From Pagrus major (lineage: Eukaryota > Chordata > Actinopteri > Spariformes > Sparidae): a stretch of 64,000 nt of DNA. This document shows positions 34,553 through 46,991 of this stretch, piece after piece. The first letter of the stretch is position 1; each line of letters starts with the position of its first letter. The DNA is taken from assembly GCF_040436345.1 (NCBI RefSeq), contig NC_133237.1:27255861-27319860 (forward strand), given 5' to 3'. Below the pieces are notes generated by a model. That model was given only the letters and a program-made list of their open reading frames with translations. It was not told the origin of the DNA and did not search any database. Position numbers and translations under genes: made by a program.

Positions 34553-35689
34553 GGTCCAGAGACGAGTCGGCTGTCCACCTCCTGACATGTGGACCCTGTT
34601 TATTTCAATCTGAGTTATTCTCTGAATAAATGTTTATCTTAAATGTTGATAACCTTGTTTTTCTTCAGATAAATAATAAAGATTAGCCTTTATTGATCAA
34701 ACGAGACATTTTAAAGACGTCACTCTGAGCTCTCGGAAATGTAACTTCCTGTTTGAGTCTCTTTATCCAATTAGTCCTGATGTGAACGAGCGGAGGACGT
34801 GGATCAGTGCAGAGCAGCAGGTTCCTGTAGAGGAGGGAGGGTCTGTGTCAATGAGGACAGACGACAACAGATTGAGCAGATTAGTGAGTGTGAAGCTGCA
34901 GCAGTGAGAGGACGGCTGAGGCGTCGCTGCTCTCTCTCTGAGGCTCTGTTTGTTAATGGATTTGACTTTTCCTCAACGCTTCAGATCTGTTTGCAAACGA
35001 TCCACAGCTCTCAGATGTCAGAGGACGTGAGGCGGCGTTTAGTGGGCCGTGGAGTGGGATGAGGAAGTATTCAGATCCTTTAACTAAAGATAATACGTAA
35101 GACTTCTGCATTAAAATGTCCCAGCTGTGTCTCATATTATCCTTAATCTTTCCAACAATGTTTAAACCAGAGAAATACACAAGTTTACTCAAGGTAACGA
35201 CACTTGTCCCCTTCAAGTGAGGCCTCGAGCTGTTTGTAAAGACTTCGTGGGAGGAACAACATTTTTACAGTTGTAGAAAAACACATGAAAAATGTCGTCA
35301 GTGAATGTTTCATTGATACATTAAATTAGAGAGTATGTTCTAGACCTGCTCTAAATGAAAAGTGTCACGAGGAAGCTTTGTTCTGAATTGGCACTATAAA
35401 TTAAAAATTATTGAGGTAATCAATTTTTAGGCTGCCAAGCCAGAGACCACTGTTCGAGACTGTGTTTCAACATTTCCAAAAGTGAAACCACTGAATAGTT
35501 TTGACGAGTTGTCAGGACATTTTGCAGCCGTGTTGAACAGATTATATAATTCAAGCCCCCAGACCCCAAACTGATCTGAAAAGATGTGATTTACACCCTC
35601 GATGTGGTGCATGCTAACAAAACCTCAACTGACTTTCCATCAGCGTGGAGGGAGGAGGTGATGACTCCATAAATCTGCTTAGAAATCCC

Positions 35690-36010
35690 TAAATAGACGC
35701 TCCTTACATGTGCAGAACTTGCCTTAGAAACATCATGTTTTTAAGTTTTTTCAGTGTCAAAGTAATCCAGTGATAGTTGTCTGTACACACAGGAATACAC
35801 TGCAAACAGGAAGTGCTAACAGCTGATTCTGCAAGGTTTTAAAGGAGTTTTGAGGCATTTCTTTTGGGGTTTTTTTGGTTGTTTTTTACATTTTAAATCA
35901 AGTCTCCAGCTGCTTCAGTTGTTCAGCAGAACGCTGCGACGCTGTTTTACTGTGAAGCTCCAGAAATGTTCTGTGGACTATGAGACTTCACCTGACTTTG
36001 ACTGAATTTA
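35690..36010 (+). repeat. Further copy of the CTTGCCTTAG dispersed element
   Basis: GACGCTCCTTACATGTGCAG, CTTGCCTTAGAAACATCATG, GCTGCTTCAGTTGTTCAGCA and GCTCCAGAAATGTTCTGTGG are in the same order as at 24.48-25.19 kb. Confidence 0.8.
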
Positions 36011-36099
36011 GATTTTTGAGTGAACTGTTCCTTTAGATGTGTGATGTTGGGCTGTATGAATAAAAATGTAAACTTTGAACTCTTCACTGTGTTCCTGGG

Positions 36100-36550
36100 T
36101 CGATCTCGTCTCTCTGATTCGTCCACATGTGAGCAGTATACGATGACCTTTCACCGTGACCTTGCTGGCAGTCGTCCCCTCGGTGTCTCAGCCTCTCGTC
36201 GTCCTCAGGGCTCGTTTTGCAAGTCAACAGTTCACATAAAGCAGAAGCACCCCGCCGCCCCTGGACCGAGCATACAAACGGCCGCTTTATTCAGTGCAGG
36301 ATTAAGGAATCAGGGATCCTGAAAGGCCAGCGGACTCAGGAGTTAAGCGGCCGTGAATGAGATGTGGCGACTCCAAAACAAAGATACTGTGTCACTCACG
36401 CAGCACTGAGGGGAGCGCTGACGTCACGGCTCACAAAGGAGGCTGTAAAATACTGAACGCCACCAAACACTGCTGCGCTCAACTCAAATATTCACCAGAG
36501 CTGCTGCCAGCTCGCTCCTTTCAGTCCAAACAGAAAACCTTTGCAGTGTG
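36100..36550. promoter_or_regulatory. Candidate conserved non-coding block 3
   Basis: A repeat-poor block contains AAACGGCCGCTTTATT, GCAGGATTAAGGAATC and a mirror-like AAGCGGCCGTGAATGAG. It lies between dispersed repeats. Regulatory status is a guess from composition. Confidence 0.25.
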
Positions 36551-36771
36551 ACTCTACATTTTGATCCATATTGGGTAAAATATAGGCTCGTCTCCTCATG
36601 GGTGGCCCGGTTTGGCCACAGGACTCAGGACTGTGGACCCTCGTAGTGGTCTCCATGGGGATGAGCAGGACTTGGGGAGGTATCCGGCTTTACTGGAAAC
36701 ACGGTTTATTGTTGACTTTCAGGAATGGGGAGGGGGCTGCTGCCTCAGGAGGAGGGGAGGGAGGAGGGAAG

Positions 36772-36836
36772 GGAGGAGGAGGAGGAGGAGGAGGAGGAGG
36801 AGGAGGAGGAGGAGGAGGAGGAGGAGGAGAGGAGGA
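36772..36836. repeat. (GGA)n microsatellite
   Basis: About 20 GGA units, continued by degenerate GGA/GAA sequence to 36890. Confidence 0.92.
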
Positions 36837-36999
36837 GTAGAGGGAGGAGGATGAAGAGGAAGAAGACGAGGAGGTGGAGGAGGAGTAGACGGAGTTTCCT
36901 TCCTGGTTGTGTGAACATCGTCTCAGCTGGTTCCTGCTCCCCTCACACGTCAGGTGAGACGAACTGAGGTGCTGCACACTAAACTTATAGTACAGATGT

Positions 37000-37525
37000 A
37001 TCCGGATACTTTACTGAAATTAAAGTACCAAAATGTCCATTACAAGTAAAAATCCTGCATTCAAAACATCACTCTGTAAAAGTGCAGAAGTATTATCAGA
37101 TAAATGGATCAAAGGTTAAAGAACCCAACAGCCATACTCGAGTGAAAGTAAAGATATCATGTTAAAGTCCCCCACATGAGTAGTACTTGAGTAAAAGTAT
37201 TACTAAGTACAAATAAATAATACATACATTAACATGTATGTACAAACTGTGGCCAACCAATTATTAAGTATTTTAAAACAATCTTTGTTTTTATTTTTTT
37301 ACCCGTCTGCCAAAATGTGCTTCTGATGCAGTAATCTGTAAAGTAACTAGTAACTAAAGTTATCCAATACATGTAGTGGAGTAAAAAGTTCAATATTTGT
37401 CTCAGAATTGTAGCAGAGTGGAAGTATAAAGTAGCAGAAAATGGATATACTCAAGTATAAGTACCTCAAAATTGTAAGTGCAGTATTTGAGTAAATGTAC
37501 TTAGTTACATTCCAGACAATGCTGC
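37000..37525 (-). repeat. Dispersed fish element with TACTTAAGTA core, copy 3 (inverted)
   Basis: The order is reversed: AAAGTAACTAGTAACTAAAG, AGAGTGGAAGTATAAAGTAG, ATATACTCAAGTATAAGTAC and ending GTACTTAGTTACATTCCAGA. Confidence 0.8.
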
Positions 37526-37591
37526 TGTACTTCAGAGGAGAAGTCAAGTGATGTTTGTGACAAATGTTGTGTTTTAGCTCCCTCTGCTGGG

Positions 37592-37623
<32 letters not shown>

Positions 37624-37632
37624 ACACACTCT
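37592..37632. repeat. (CA)n microsatellite
   Basis: CACACA with one CTCA interruption, next to the inverted TACTTAAGTA element. Confidence 0.88.
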
Positions 37633-38159
37633 GTCTACAGCTCACTGTGCTGCCTTCAGGGTATCAGAAGTGAATCTGAAAAAAATCATTGTATTCAAAG
37701 GTAATCAATTAAATGTATAAAAATGTCAGCTAAAGTAAAGACATGAGCACCAGTCAGTCTGCAGAGCTTCATGTTTCATTTCATTCATTGAAAACTCAAA
37801 AATATTCAGTTTACTGTGAAATAAAACTCAAAAATCTACAAATTGAGGAAACTGGAACCAGCGAATATTTTACATTTTTGCTGAATTATTTTCTCTCAGT
37901 TAACTAACTGATAATTAACTATTAATACTAATCTAACTAACTAACTACTAATCAGTTGATCATTTTTTTTGGGGGGGGGGGGATACCTCAAATTCAGTCA
38001 TTTCAGCTCTTAATGTGAATCTTTACTGGTTTTCTTCGTCTCTAATGACAGTGAATGAAACTTTTGGGGGATTTGAAGAAAACAAAACATTTAAATGTTC
38101 TTTTACTGAAGGCTGCTTTTAATAAAATCACTAGAAATATTTATTATATATTGTTATAA

Positions 38160-39220
38160 TATTATTTCATGAGTGTATTTGCACGTGACATGTTGAGCCC
38201 ACCTGAGTCTGTCTCTGTACCAGCTGCTTGTTGTTGTGATCAGCTGATCTGCAGCTCCGCTTCGTCACATGACATCCGTTTCCCCTGTTCCTGTCCGACG
38301 GACTCAGCTGAACTGGGGACAGAACCGACACCAGACAAGCACATTAACACTGGAAACACTAGTTTGGTTGTTTTTTTTGCCTGTTTCAAGCGAATTAGCT
38401 GAAGGTTAATACGGAATGTTCGCTCGCCGAACTCGGTTGAAAAACTCAGTAGTTTAATGTAGCTTAGCTCCTGTATCTTGTGGAAGAAGAGCGACCTGGT
38501 GACGGCTGGACAAGTTTAAACCTCACTTGAATAACGATTGTTTTCTGCTTTTACTGTATGCCGAATTGACAACTGGATTGTACAGATTCTCAGACGTCTG
38601 ACGGCTTTCTCTCACAAGCTATGTAAATCAGATCAGAGCCGAGGAAGTCTAAAATTGAGTCTTTTCTAGATGGATTTTCGCATTCTGCATTTTCGCGCAG
38701 AGAACGAACCAGACCCAGAAAGAATCGTGTCTTAAAGTAAAAGTGAACGTGGACAGGATTTCTAAAAAGCAGATTAATGCCTATGTGTTTCTTGGAACAA
38801 CAATAAAAACCGCCATTGGAGCATGAAGAAGATCAGAGGTCAAAGTCAGCAGCTGCACCTTCACTGATAACAGATCACAGATCAGGTTTAACACTGCTGC
38901 ATCGCTCCCTGACACTTCACATCCAGTGAAAGAAGGAAATAAAAAGGAAAGTACACAAAAATTACTTTCATGTTCTTGTCCTGCTGAGCTGCTCAATAAA
39001 GAGATTTATTGCACATTTCTTAAGTAACAAGAGATAAAAGTCCTGCAAGTGTGTAAGGATTATCTGCTAAATGTGCTCAAAGTATGAAAGTGTTCCCCGT
39101 CAGTGTCCTCATATCTTTTCCTGTTTCTGTAGCACAGAGGAGCGTTTGATTTACTCTGCTGTGTCTCCCAGTCGTCTGAAGCAGAGTGGACTGTCTCCAC
39201 CCGCCTGCTGAGGGACAAAC
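38160..39220 (+). promoter_or_regulatory. Upstream region of amdhd2
   Basis: No TATA box or clear CpG island is seen. GCACGTGACA (38181-38190) and GTCACATGAC (38264-38273) resemble the E-box-type CLEAR element GTCACGTGAC. The transcription start is not evident. The interval 38.4-39.2 kb holds no recognised exon. Confidence 0.25.
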
Positions 39221-39378
39221 ATGCCGTCCAACAAATCAGTGTCAGACGCTCCCATCACTCAGTTCATCAACTGCAGGATACTGAGAGAGCACCGGCTGCA
39301 GAGGTGACACACACCTCACCTGCTCACACACACCTCACCTGCTCACACACACCTCAGGTTAACACAGAGCAGGCAGTG

Positions 39379-39429
<51 letters not shown>

Positions 39430-41489
39430 AGAGGACCTGTGGGTGCGTGAGGGGAGGATTTTAGATCCAGAGAAGCTGTTCTTTGATGAGCAGGGCTACG
39501 CCGACAAACGTGTGGACTGTGAAGGCAGCATCATCGCCCCGGGCTTTATAGACGTTCAGATCAATGGTAACACACACACACACGCACACACGCACACACA
39601 CACAGTCGGACTCAGCATGTTGATGAGGAGCTTCTCTGCAGTTCATCTGCCACCATCATGTCATGCTGTTTTTCAGGGTTCTGGTTCATTCTCTGTGTGA
39701 AAATACACAATGCCAAACTCCATCCAGAAAAGACTCAATTTAGGACTTCATTAGCTCTGATCTGATTTACATGCCTTGTGAGAGAAAAACAAATGATCAG
39801 ATCACCAAGATTTTATAAAAATGTATAGAGATGATTATCAAATGTACCTAAAGCCAAATACTCAGCAGGTCAAGTCTCACAAATGTGGATATTTGTGACG
39901 GTCGTTGAGAGAATAATTGGCAGAGTAATCATCAGCGTGTCGTCTCCCTCCAGGTGGATACGGCATCGACTTCTCTCAGGCCTGCGAGGACGTCTGCAGC
40001 GGAGTTTCCTTTGTAGCCAAAAAGATCCTGGAGCACGGCGTGACGTCTTTCTGTCCCACGCTGGTCACGTCTCCTCCGGCTGTTTACCACAAGGTGCCGC
40101 CAACACTTCGGCTTCATGATATCCAGCTTTTTCAGAGTATTGCTGACAGAATTATTGACTTGTTTCAGAAGGATGTTCTTGTTTTTGTCTAACTGAGCTG
40201 CATCGTAATCAAACTGTGTGTTTCAGGTTCTGCCTCAGGTCAAAGTTCACAATGGAGGATCTCATGGAGCTGGAGTTCTTGGTAAGACGTCGGTGCTGCA
40301 CCAAAGCTCCTCAATAAAAATCAAGTTTAAATCCAGCTTTTAGAGTATGTCTACATTAAAGGTGTCAATATGCTAAATCCTGTTGCTAAATCCACCAGAC
40401 TCCATTTACAGAAACAGTAATTTAACATCCTGAAACAGAGTTTTGTCAGTTCTGGTGTTTTTTGTAACGTTTTGTGCTTTTGGGCACAACTTTCGCCAGA
40501 GAGGTTATATTGGCGTGACATTTGGTGTGTGAGCGTGACACAAGATTCGTCCACAAGTCCTGCTTAATTAAAAAAATAACTGGTGTTATTTAATATTTTT
40601 AAAACTGTCAAAAAAATCCCATGAAAACACCAAAACCAACAACGCGGCTGTCCGTCTCTCAACACTTCCTGTAGCTCTCAGCTCCAAGCCCATTGGTTGC
40701 TACTAACGACGTAAACCTTTAAAAACGCCTCACAAATATAAAGTTTCATGTAGATTTCATCACACAGGCAGGAGGAGATTATCATCAGACTAATCTGAGA
40801 TAATATTCTGCTCTTTGGCCGTCGCTCTGCAGGTTTCCATCTGGAGGGTCCGTTCATCAGTCTGGAGAAGAAAGGCGCTCACCCCGCACAGTTTCTCCGA
40901 CCCTTTCAGTCTGGAGGCATCGACGACCTCATGGAGGCCTACGGCAGCCTGGACAACGTTGCCATGGTGACGCTGGCTCCTGAGCTGGCCAACAGCCAAT
41001 CAGTGGTGAGGGAGCTCTCCCAGAGAGGCATCACTGTGTCTTTAGGTGAGCATCGTTTACTCAGTCACATCCACTGTGATACAAACGTGGGACTGATGCG
41101 GCTTCTTTTACACCTTAAATGTAATAAAAACACAATGCAGTTTGGTGCGTTTGTGTGACCACCTCTGACTCTGTTAACGGGATCTTCGTGCCCGTTTTCC
41201 TCATGTAGGTCACTCTGTGGCCAACCTGTCGCAGGCTGAGGACGCTGTTAAACACGGAGCCTCCTTCATCACTCACCTGTTCAACGCCATGCTGCCTGTG
41301 AGTCCTCATCCTCGTTCAAACCCTTTATCTATCTAATGTCACTGCATGATCGGAAAAATGGTCATAAATGTTGTACTGTATGCTCCAAATCATTCAACTA
41401 TTTCTTATTATGTCCACGCCCAGCAGCTTCATGTTGGGGTCCACCTGACAGTTCACTATACAGCCATATTCACTGTCTTTTTAGCTCTG

Positions 41490-41537
<48 letters not shown>

Positions 41538-43827
41538 TATTTACAAAGCACCTTTTGGCAGACAAATAGAAAGCAGGACATTCAGGAAGATAATATAACA
41601 GAAACAAGCCAGGACGAAGAAGAAATTAAAACAGACATGACATGAGATCAATTTGACTTGATTTAGATTAAAAAAATGAGAAGAGTGAAAAGAATAAAAG
41701 GATTGAAAGACTAGAAAAGATGTCTTCACATAAAAGCGAGTCTATAAAAGAAGTGTGGCCCCGACAGTAACACCTGTCACCTGTAGACTGAAGCCTTTGG
41801 GACAGAGGGGGGGGGTCTAAGGCTTTGAACAGGCTCATATGTGATCAACATTTCTGCTATTATTCTTGAGGCCAGACCCAGACGAGCTTTAAAAGTGATC
41901 AGTGAAATCTTAATCAGCGAGCGGAGGGAAGGTTTATTTTGTTTTACGTCACAAAGGAGTCAGAGCGGTCGGGTCGAGTGCAGGAACGACCTTTTCCAGG
42001 TCAAACTGTGACAGCAGCGGTTTGATTGACTTCAGACTTGTTCGGTCTTCTTGGTAAACTAACAGCTTCTTCTTCTGTCCTCTCCTGTGTTGTGTTGTGG
42101 TCCAGTTCCACCATCGGGACCCGGGTATAGTGGGTCTGCTGACCAGCGACCAGGTTCCTGCAGGCAGGACGGTCTACTATGGAATGATCGCTGATGGGAT
42201 CCACACCAACCCTGCAGCCCTGCGAATCGCTCACAGAGCTCATCCATCAGGTCAGTGAAGGTGGTCTTCACAAATCATTAGTTGTATTGTTATTATTAAG
42301 TTTTATTAAAAACCTGTGATGGGTTGAAAGGCTGGGAGTCACTTTTTATTTCAGTCAATCACTTTTTGTTTCTTCTGTGAAAATGTTTCACACAGACGTG
42401 GGGTTAAAGTGCCTGATGACACGAGGTCGTCAGGCACTCTGGTCCAATATGTTTGAAATATTCACATCAGTTTTTCCTTCAGCGTGCCCTGCTCGCCCCC
42501 GAGCTCTTCACGTCTTAGACTGTGGTGTATTAATGATCCACTCTGGGCTCAAAATCAGCTGACGTGACTGTGTTGTTTGTCGCACTGTGTGTACAGTTGG
42601 TGTTCCCAGCTGACGACGAGCTCTTTTTACAGACCAGTACACCCAGTAAGACATTACAGCGAGTGTAACAGCTGGTATTCTCTTTGTTCAGGCTTGGAGT
42701 GTTTAGGGAGGCCTGAAAAATAGAACAGGACGTCTTTCACCATCTCTATCTCCCCAAACCCTCCTTCAGTTTGTCTCCACTGAATTGACATGATGACGCA
42801 CAATGTGAAACAGTCGGATACAGTTTTTCTCTTAAACACCTGCAGAGTCGCTCTGTAGATGAAGAGAAAGATTAAATCTGGTCTTGTATTTGTTTGTCCC
42901 TTCAGGTTTGGTGTTGGTGACGGATGCGATCACCGCGATGGGTCTCCCTCCAGGTCGTCACACTCTGGGTCAGCAGGTCATTGAGATCCAGGGACTCCAC
43001 GCCTACGTAGCAGGTCTCTGATCAGTGTTTACGTCTATCAATACGTCTTTTATTGGCAATCAAACAATTTTGGTTTGAAAGAAGAAACACAAATATAGCT
43101 ATAGCCATATTTTTATTAGCCCTGCATGTTCTGAACTTTACTTCATCTCACTCTCTCTCTCAGGCACTACGACGCTCTGCGGCAGCATAGCCACCATGGA
43201 TATGTGTGTACGGCACTTCAAACAGGCCTCAGGTGAGGACAATATAATTTGTTTTTTTATATAAAAACTCTTCTTTTTCTTAATATCCTTTTTCGTGTCT
43301 ATCCTTGTGTGTTGCATGTGTGTGTTGACAGGCTGCAGTGTGGAGGAAGCTCTGGAAGCAGCGTCACTCCACCCCGCTCAGCTGCTGGGTGTCAGCAACA
43401 AGAAGGGAAACCTGGACTACGGCTCAGACGCAGGTCAGGATACGCTCACTTGAAAAAGAGTTACTGTGACTGACTGGAGATTCAAACTTCTACAAATAAC
43501 ATTCAACTCACTTGACTGATCAGCTGATTCCACTGAGGAAGAAGAAGACGAAGAAGAAGAAGATGAGGAAGAGTTTAATTCTGAGTTTAATTGGCGGTTG
43601 TCAAAAAGCTGATTCTGCATCCTGGTTTTTGTACTTTTTCTGTTTTGTGACATTTCAAAAGTTCACTGCATGTTTGCTCAACAAAAAACAACGAGTGATA
43701 TCTGTCAAATACTGATTATGTTTATTGTGTGTGTGGCTGTCTTGCAGACCTCGTGTTGCTCGATGATGCCCTCAACATCAAAGCCACCTATATATCTGGA
43801 GAGGAGGTCTGGAGAAAAGGACCATAG
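39221..43827 (+). CDS. amdhd2: N-acetylglucosamine-6-phosphate deacetylase
   Basis: Eleven coding exons: 39221-39303, 39430-39566, 39954-40093, 40227-40281, 40833-41045, 41209-41297, 42106-42250, 42906-43013, 43164-43232, 43332-43433 and 43748-43827. They join in frame to 406 aa, close to human AMDHD2 (about 409). The enzyme removes acetate from N-acetylglucosamine 6-phosphate in amino-sugar catabolism and opposes the hexosamine pathway. It is an amidohydrolase-superfamily barrel. Visible metal or catalytic residues are E143 (FHLEGPF), H211 (LGHSV), H232 (THLFNAM) and D294 (VTDAI), all at the expected positions. All junctions are GT-AG. The N terminus, [21 protein letters not shown], is chosen because the ATG has purine at -3 and leads directly into the conserved FxNCRIL strand. 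Exon 2 is tightly flanked by TG and CA tracts. Confidence 0.97.
39381..39426. repeat. (TG)23 tract forming the 3' splice region of amdhd2 exon 2
   Basis: A pure TG run of 46 nt is followed immediately by CAG and the exon, so the usual C/T-rich tract is replaced by TG. Confidence 0.95.
39569..39604. repeat. (CA)n tract right after the amdhd2 exon 2 donor
   Basis: CACACA with two ACGC interruptions starts 2 nt inside the intron (GTAACACAC). It is complementary to the TG tract on the other side of the 137-nt exon. Confidence 0.93.
41490..41536. repeat. (AAT)n microsatellite in amdhd2 intron 6
   Basis: About 15 TAA/AAT units are present. The surrounding 41.3-42.1 kb intron sequence holds no recognised exon. 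Confidence 0.9.
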
Positions 43828-44404
43828 AAGAAGAAGCCTGCAGATGGAAACTGACCCGCGGTGCCTTCAGGGGACGCTGTTCACCACAGAACCACAAATC
43901 TGTTGAATGTTTTAATTCATCAGAACACACAGTGAACTTTATCTTCATCTAAACAAATTGGATGGATTCATCCTTAAATTCAGTGCAGAAACTCACCCAG
44001 AGGATGATATCTGGTGACTTTTCTTCTAGTCCTGCAAAAAAGTCAAAACTTCCATTTGTCAAGACACATCTAAAATCTCCTTAAATACAGTGAATGACTG
44101 CAACTCCCATGAGCCTCAGCTGTACCACCAAAAAGAGTCACTTTATGTTCAAAGTGCAACTTCAGCTGATGAAAGCTGACTGAAGTTTGATGTACAGCTG
44201 AGTCAGCTCATTCAGACGGATGGGTGATAAAATATTTACCCTCCATCGTCGACATAAATCCTGTCTGAGTGGAGTTCAGATGTCCTAAAAAGGCCACCGT
44301 ACGGAGGGTTAAAAACGTGTCATGTTTCTGGAGATGATTACAACCAGTGTGGCTACAGGTTTGTAGTCTTGTTTACTTCACTGACGGCGAGTACTTTGAT
44401 TATC

Positions 44405-44410
44405 AATAAA
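44405..44410 (+). terminator. Candidate amdhd2 poly(A) signal
   Basis: AATAAA lies about 580 nt after the amdhd2 stop and is followed by a T-rich stretch. Confidence 0.4.
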
Positions 44411-44949
44411 AATACCTATTTTTTTAGTTTAAAGTCGCTTTAAATCAAATAACAGCGATCGAGTTCTGAATCGGACTGCTTGCACTCTTATCTAAATTTT
44501 GTTGAAGCTGGGAAAATGACAAATTAAGGGTTTTATAAATGCTTAAGCACTTACTACAAACGACAATTTTTTCTAAGCCTGCGTTCAGATGGTTTACTGT
44601 GTGTTTTAATCACATTTATATAAGTGGACATGATGAAACATTTTGGTATTAAACGAGATAAATCAACTTTCAGAATGTTTTTATGTAACATGATTGTTCC
44701 TCTTCCAAGCAATAATATTCACTTTTGTGACATCATCTGTTGTTTGGCTTTATGTTTTCACGTATCACACAAGTGTTTTTACATGATTTTGCCTGTTTAT
44801 TACACTTTATTCACCGTACAAGTCATAAATATGGGAAATTCAGTCCTTTTTGGAGAGAAAAAGCCAGAAAGACAATGATTTTAAGAAAGGCGTCACGAGG
44901 CAAAGGGCTGCTTAAAAGCATCGCTGTTATTTTTTATGATGACGGCCAT

Positions 44950-45800
44950 TTTACATTTCTGACGTTTAATAGACAAACGCATCTGATTGGCTGAGCTCCT
45001 CGCCGCTCTACGTCACATCAGCCTGAAGACGACGATGGCTCGCGCTCCTTCAGACCGTTATCACAATTTCAGAAAATGGCGGCAAAAGAAACAAAGAAAC
45101 ACGACCGTGAATATCCAACAGGACGAATGTAGGTTTAACTGAAGAGGAGGAGCATTATAAGTAAAGTTAGTGTTCGCAACTTATAGAAATGAGCAGCTTT
45201 GGTGAATCACGAATTAACACCAAATATCCATAGATTCATCTGATGAACTTAGCTAGGTCAGTGTTTAGCCTGTAAGCTAACTGCTAGATGTTAACTTTAA
45301 TTCAGCTGTTTTGCTAGGCAAGTTCTGACACACACAGCTAGCCATTTAAACAGCGTTAAACATCTGTGAAACCATTAACCGAGGCAAAACCAATAAATGT
45401 AGTCACATGTTCTGGTGATGAAGTGCTACTTGGTGTATTAAAGCAGCAATGATTTATAAGAAAACTTAAATTGATGTTTTACAAGGTGTACACGTGCCCG
45501 TGAGCCAGGCAAATTACTGCTGGATTTATAATGGAGTTTGGTGCGGGGAGATGGAGCCGGACAGACATGAGTCATTATCCAGCGTCCATCCTCCTGAGCC
45601 CCGATGAGGGAGGAAGATGTGCATCTTGACCGGATAAGAGGTCGATTCGCCCCGGCTGCTGCCCGGTGTCCTGTCCTGTCCTGTCCTGTCCTGTCCTGAA
45701 AATGTCCCCGGAGATGAGAGAGCCTCCGCGGCGGCGGGCTGAAGGAGAACAGCGGCAAGTTAGCAACATTAGCATTAGCCCCGGTGAGACGTTAGAGGGA
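44950..45800 (+). promoter_or_regulatory. Candidate capn15 promoter and first non-coding exon(s)
   Basis: CpG density rises here. AAAATGGCGGC at 45075-45085 is a YY1-type motif often found just after vertebrate start sites. A GC-rich block at 45.55-45.78 kb ends in CCCCG then GTGAGA (donor near 45782). Six copies of a GTCCT unit lie at 45667-45698. This is inferred to be the start region of capn15; no transcript evidence is available. Confidence 0.4.
45667..45698. repeat. (GTCCT)6 in the candidate capn15 promoter
   Basis: Six tandem GTCCT pentamers are found in the GC-rich block just before the candidate donor at 45782. Confidence 0.92.
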
Positions 45801-46861
45801 AGTGCCCTTCAAAATAAAAGAGGAACTGATGTGTGAGCATGCAGAGAAGAAGACTGTTCGGTACCAATAGTCTGATACCAGCTTCTATGAGATCAATATT
45901 TAAGTGGAATTAAATTGATAATGAGCACATGAGACACATTAATGCCTTCTGAAAAACCTCATTGATGATTTTGCACTGATTGGTTGTTTAATGGGAGTCG
46001 TAACCAGTGCTTGAACAAGAAATTGATTAGCCAATTAACAGAACATTAAATCAACAACCGCTTTGCAAATTGATTGTCTCAGTCATATTTTAAACTATAA
46101 TAAATAAAATTATAGTAATATGCCATTAAATGCACCAATAATAATAATAAAAACAAATGAAGAGGTGATAATTTTATAAAATGTGACATAAGTTGATATT
46201 CCTGTTTTAAGTCATTTGCATAATGAATCAGAAATGTATAAAGAACATAAATATGTAAATAAATACATTTTTAAAACAAATTAATTAATGAAAAAATAGA
46301 AAATAAAATGTGACAGTGTATAAATAGTTAATTTTAATAAAGAAGTAAAGCAGAATTATCAATTTATGTCATTTTTGAAAATTAAGGCCTTTGTTTATTG
46401 TCAATGTTATTTTTGGTGCATTTAATGGCATATTCATTTATTTATTGAACCATTTATTTAGTTTTTGTTTTGGCAGCTTTGCTCCTCCATACATTTCCAC
46501 TAGTTGAACTTCATTTTTACAATGTCACCACGACCATTTACCTTCATTTTCATTTAATCAATTAAATCAAATACAATTATTCTGTCACATACATTGTAAA
46601 AAAAAAAAAATTCAACACTTCTCTAACGCTAACACGGTATCTGGTTATATAAGGTCAGACTGTCTTCTTAGGGCGGATAAATACAAAGCTATAATGTAAA
46701 ATTAAAATTGTGATTAATATATTAAGTTTTATTTATATGCCATCCATTTTTGGCAATCACCAGAGTAGACCTTTTATTTCATTGTACGTGAGGAAGTTAG
46801 CATTACTCAAGGAAAGTTTTATTGTGAACAGTTTGACAGGAAGTGTGATTTATTGCCTGCA

Positions 46862-46991
46862 GCTTGACAGTGGTGATGAGAGCGTGGTGACGGTGCATCT
46901 GAGGCTGAAATGAAAGAGGATGCATGGAGACCTCAGACAGCCGGCAGGAACATTCATCCCCTCCTCGCCCAGCGTGTCCGGTCTGCAGTCG
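46862..46991 (+). other. Possible capn15 5' UTR exon
   Basis: The stretch is bounded by TTGCCTGCAG (acceptor) and GTCG/GTGAGTCC (donor). It contains an ATG at 46910 whose frame, if joined to 48725, runs to a TGA at 48778, overlapping the main start. It would therefore act as an upstream ORF, not as coding sequence. Splice-site quality is the only evidence. Confidence 0.3.

Larger units (their letters stand above)
21550..39220. other. Long gene-free spacer between foxj1 and amdhd2
   Basis: No exon with family resemblance was seen on either strand in about 17.7 kb. About half is recognisable repeat, listed separately. Repeat-poor blocks at 25.35-26.33, 29.27-29.68, 31.26-32.28 and 36.10-36.55 kb differ in base composition from the rest and may be regulatory. 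A run of about 15 G lies at 27560-27574, and another near 37970. Confidence 0.6.

Noticed and set aside
36598-36977. Poly-Gly, poly-Glu, poly-Arg and poly-Pro ORFs
   Set aside because: They are translations of the (GGA)n microsatellite.
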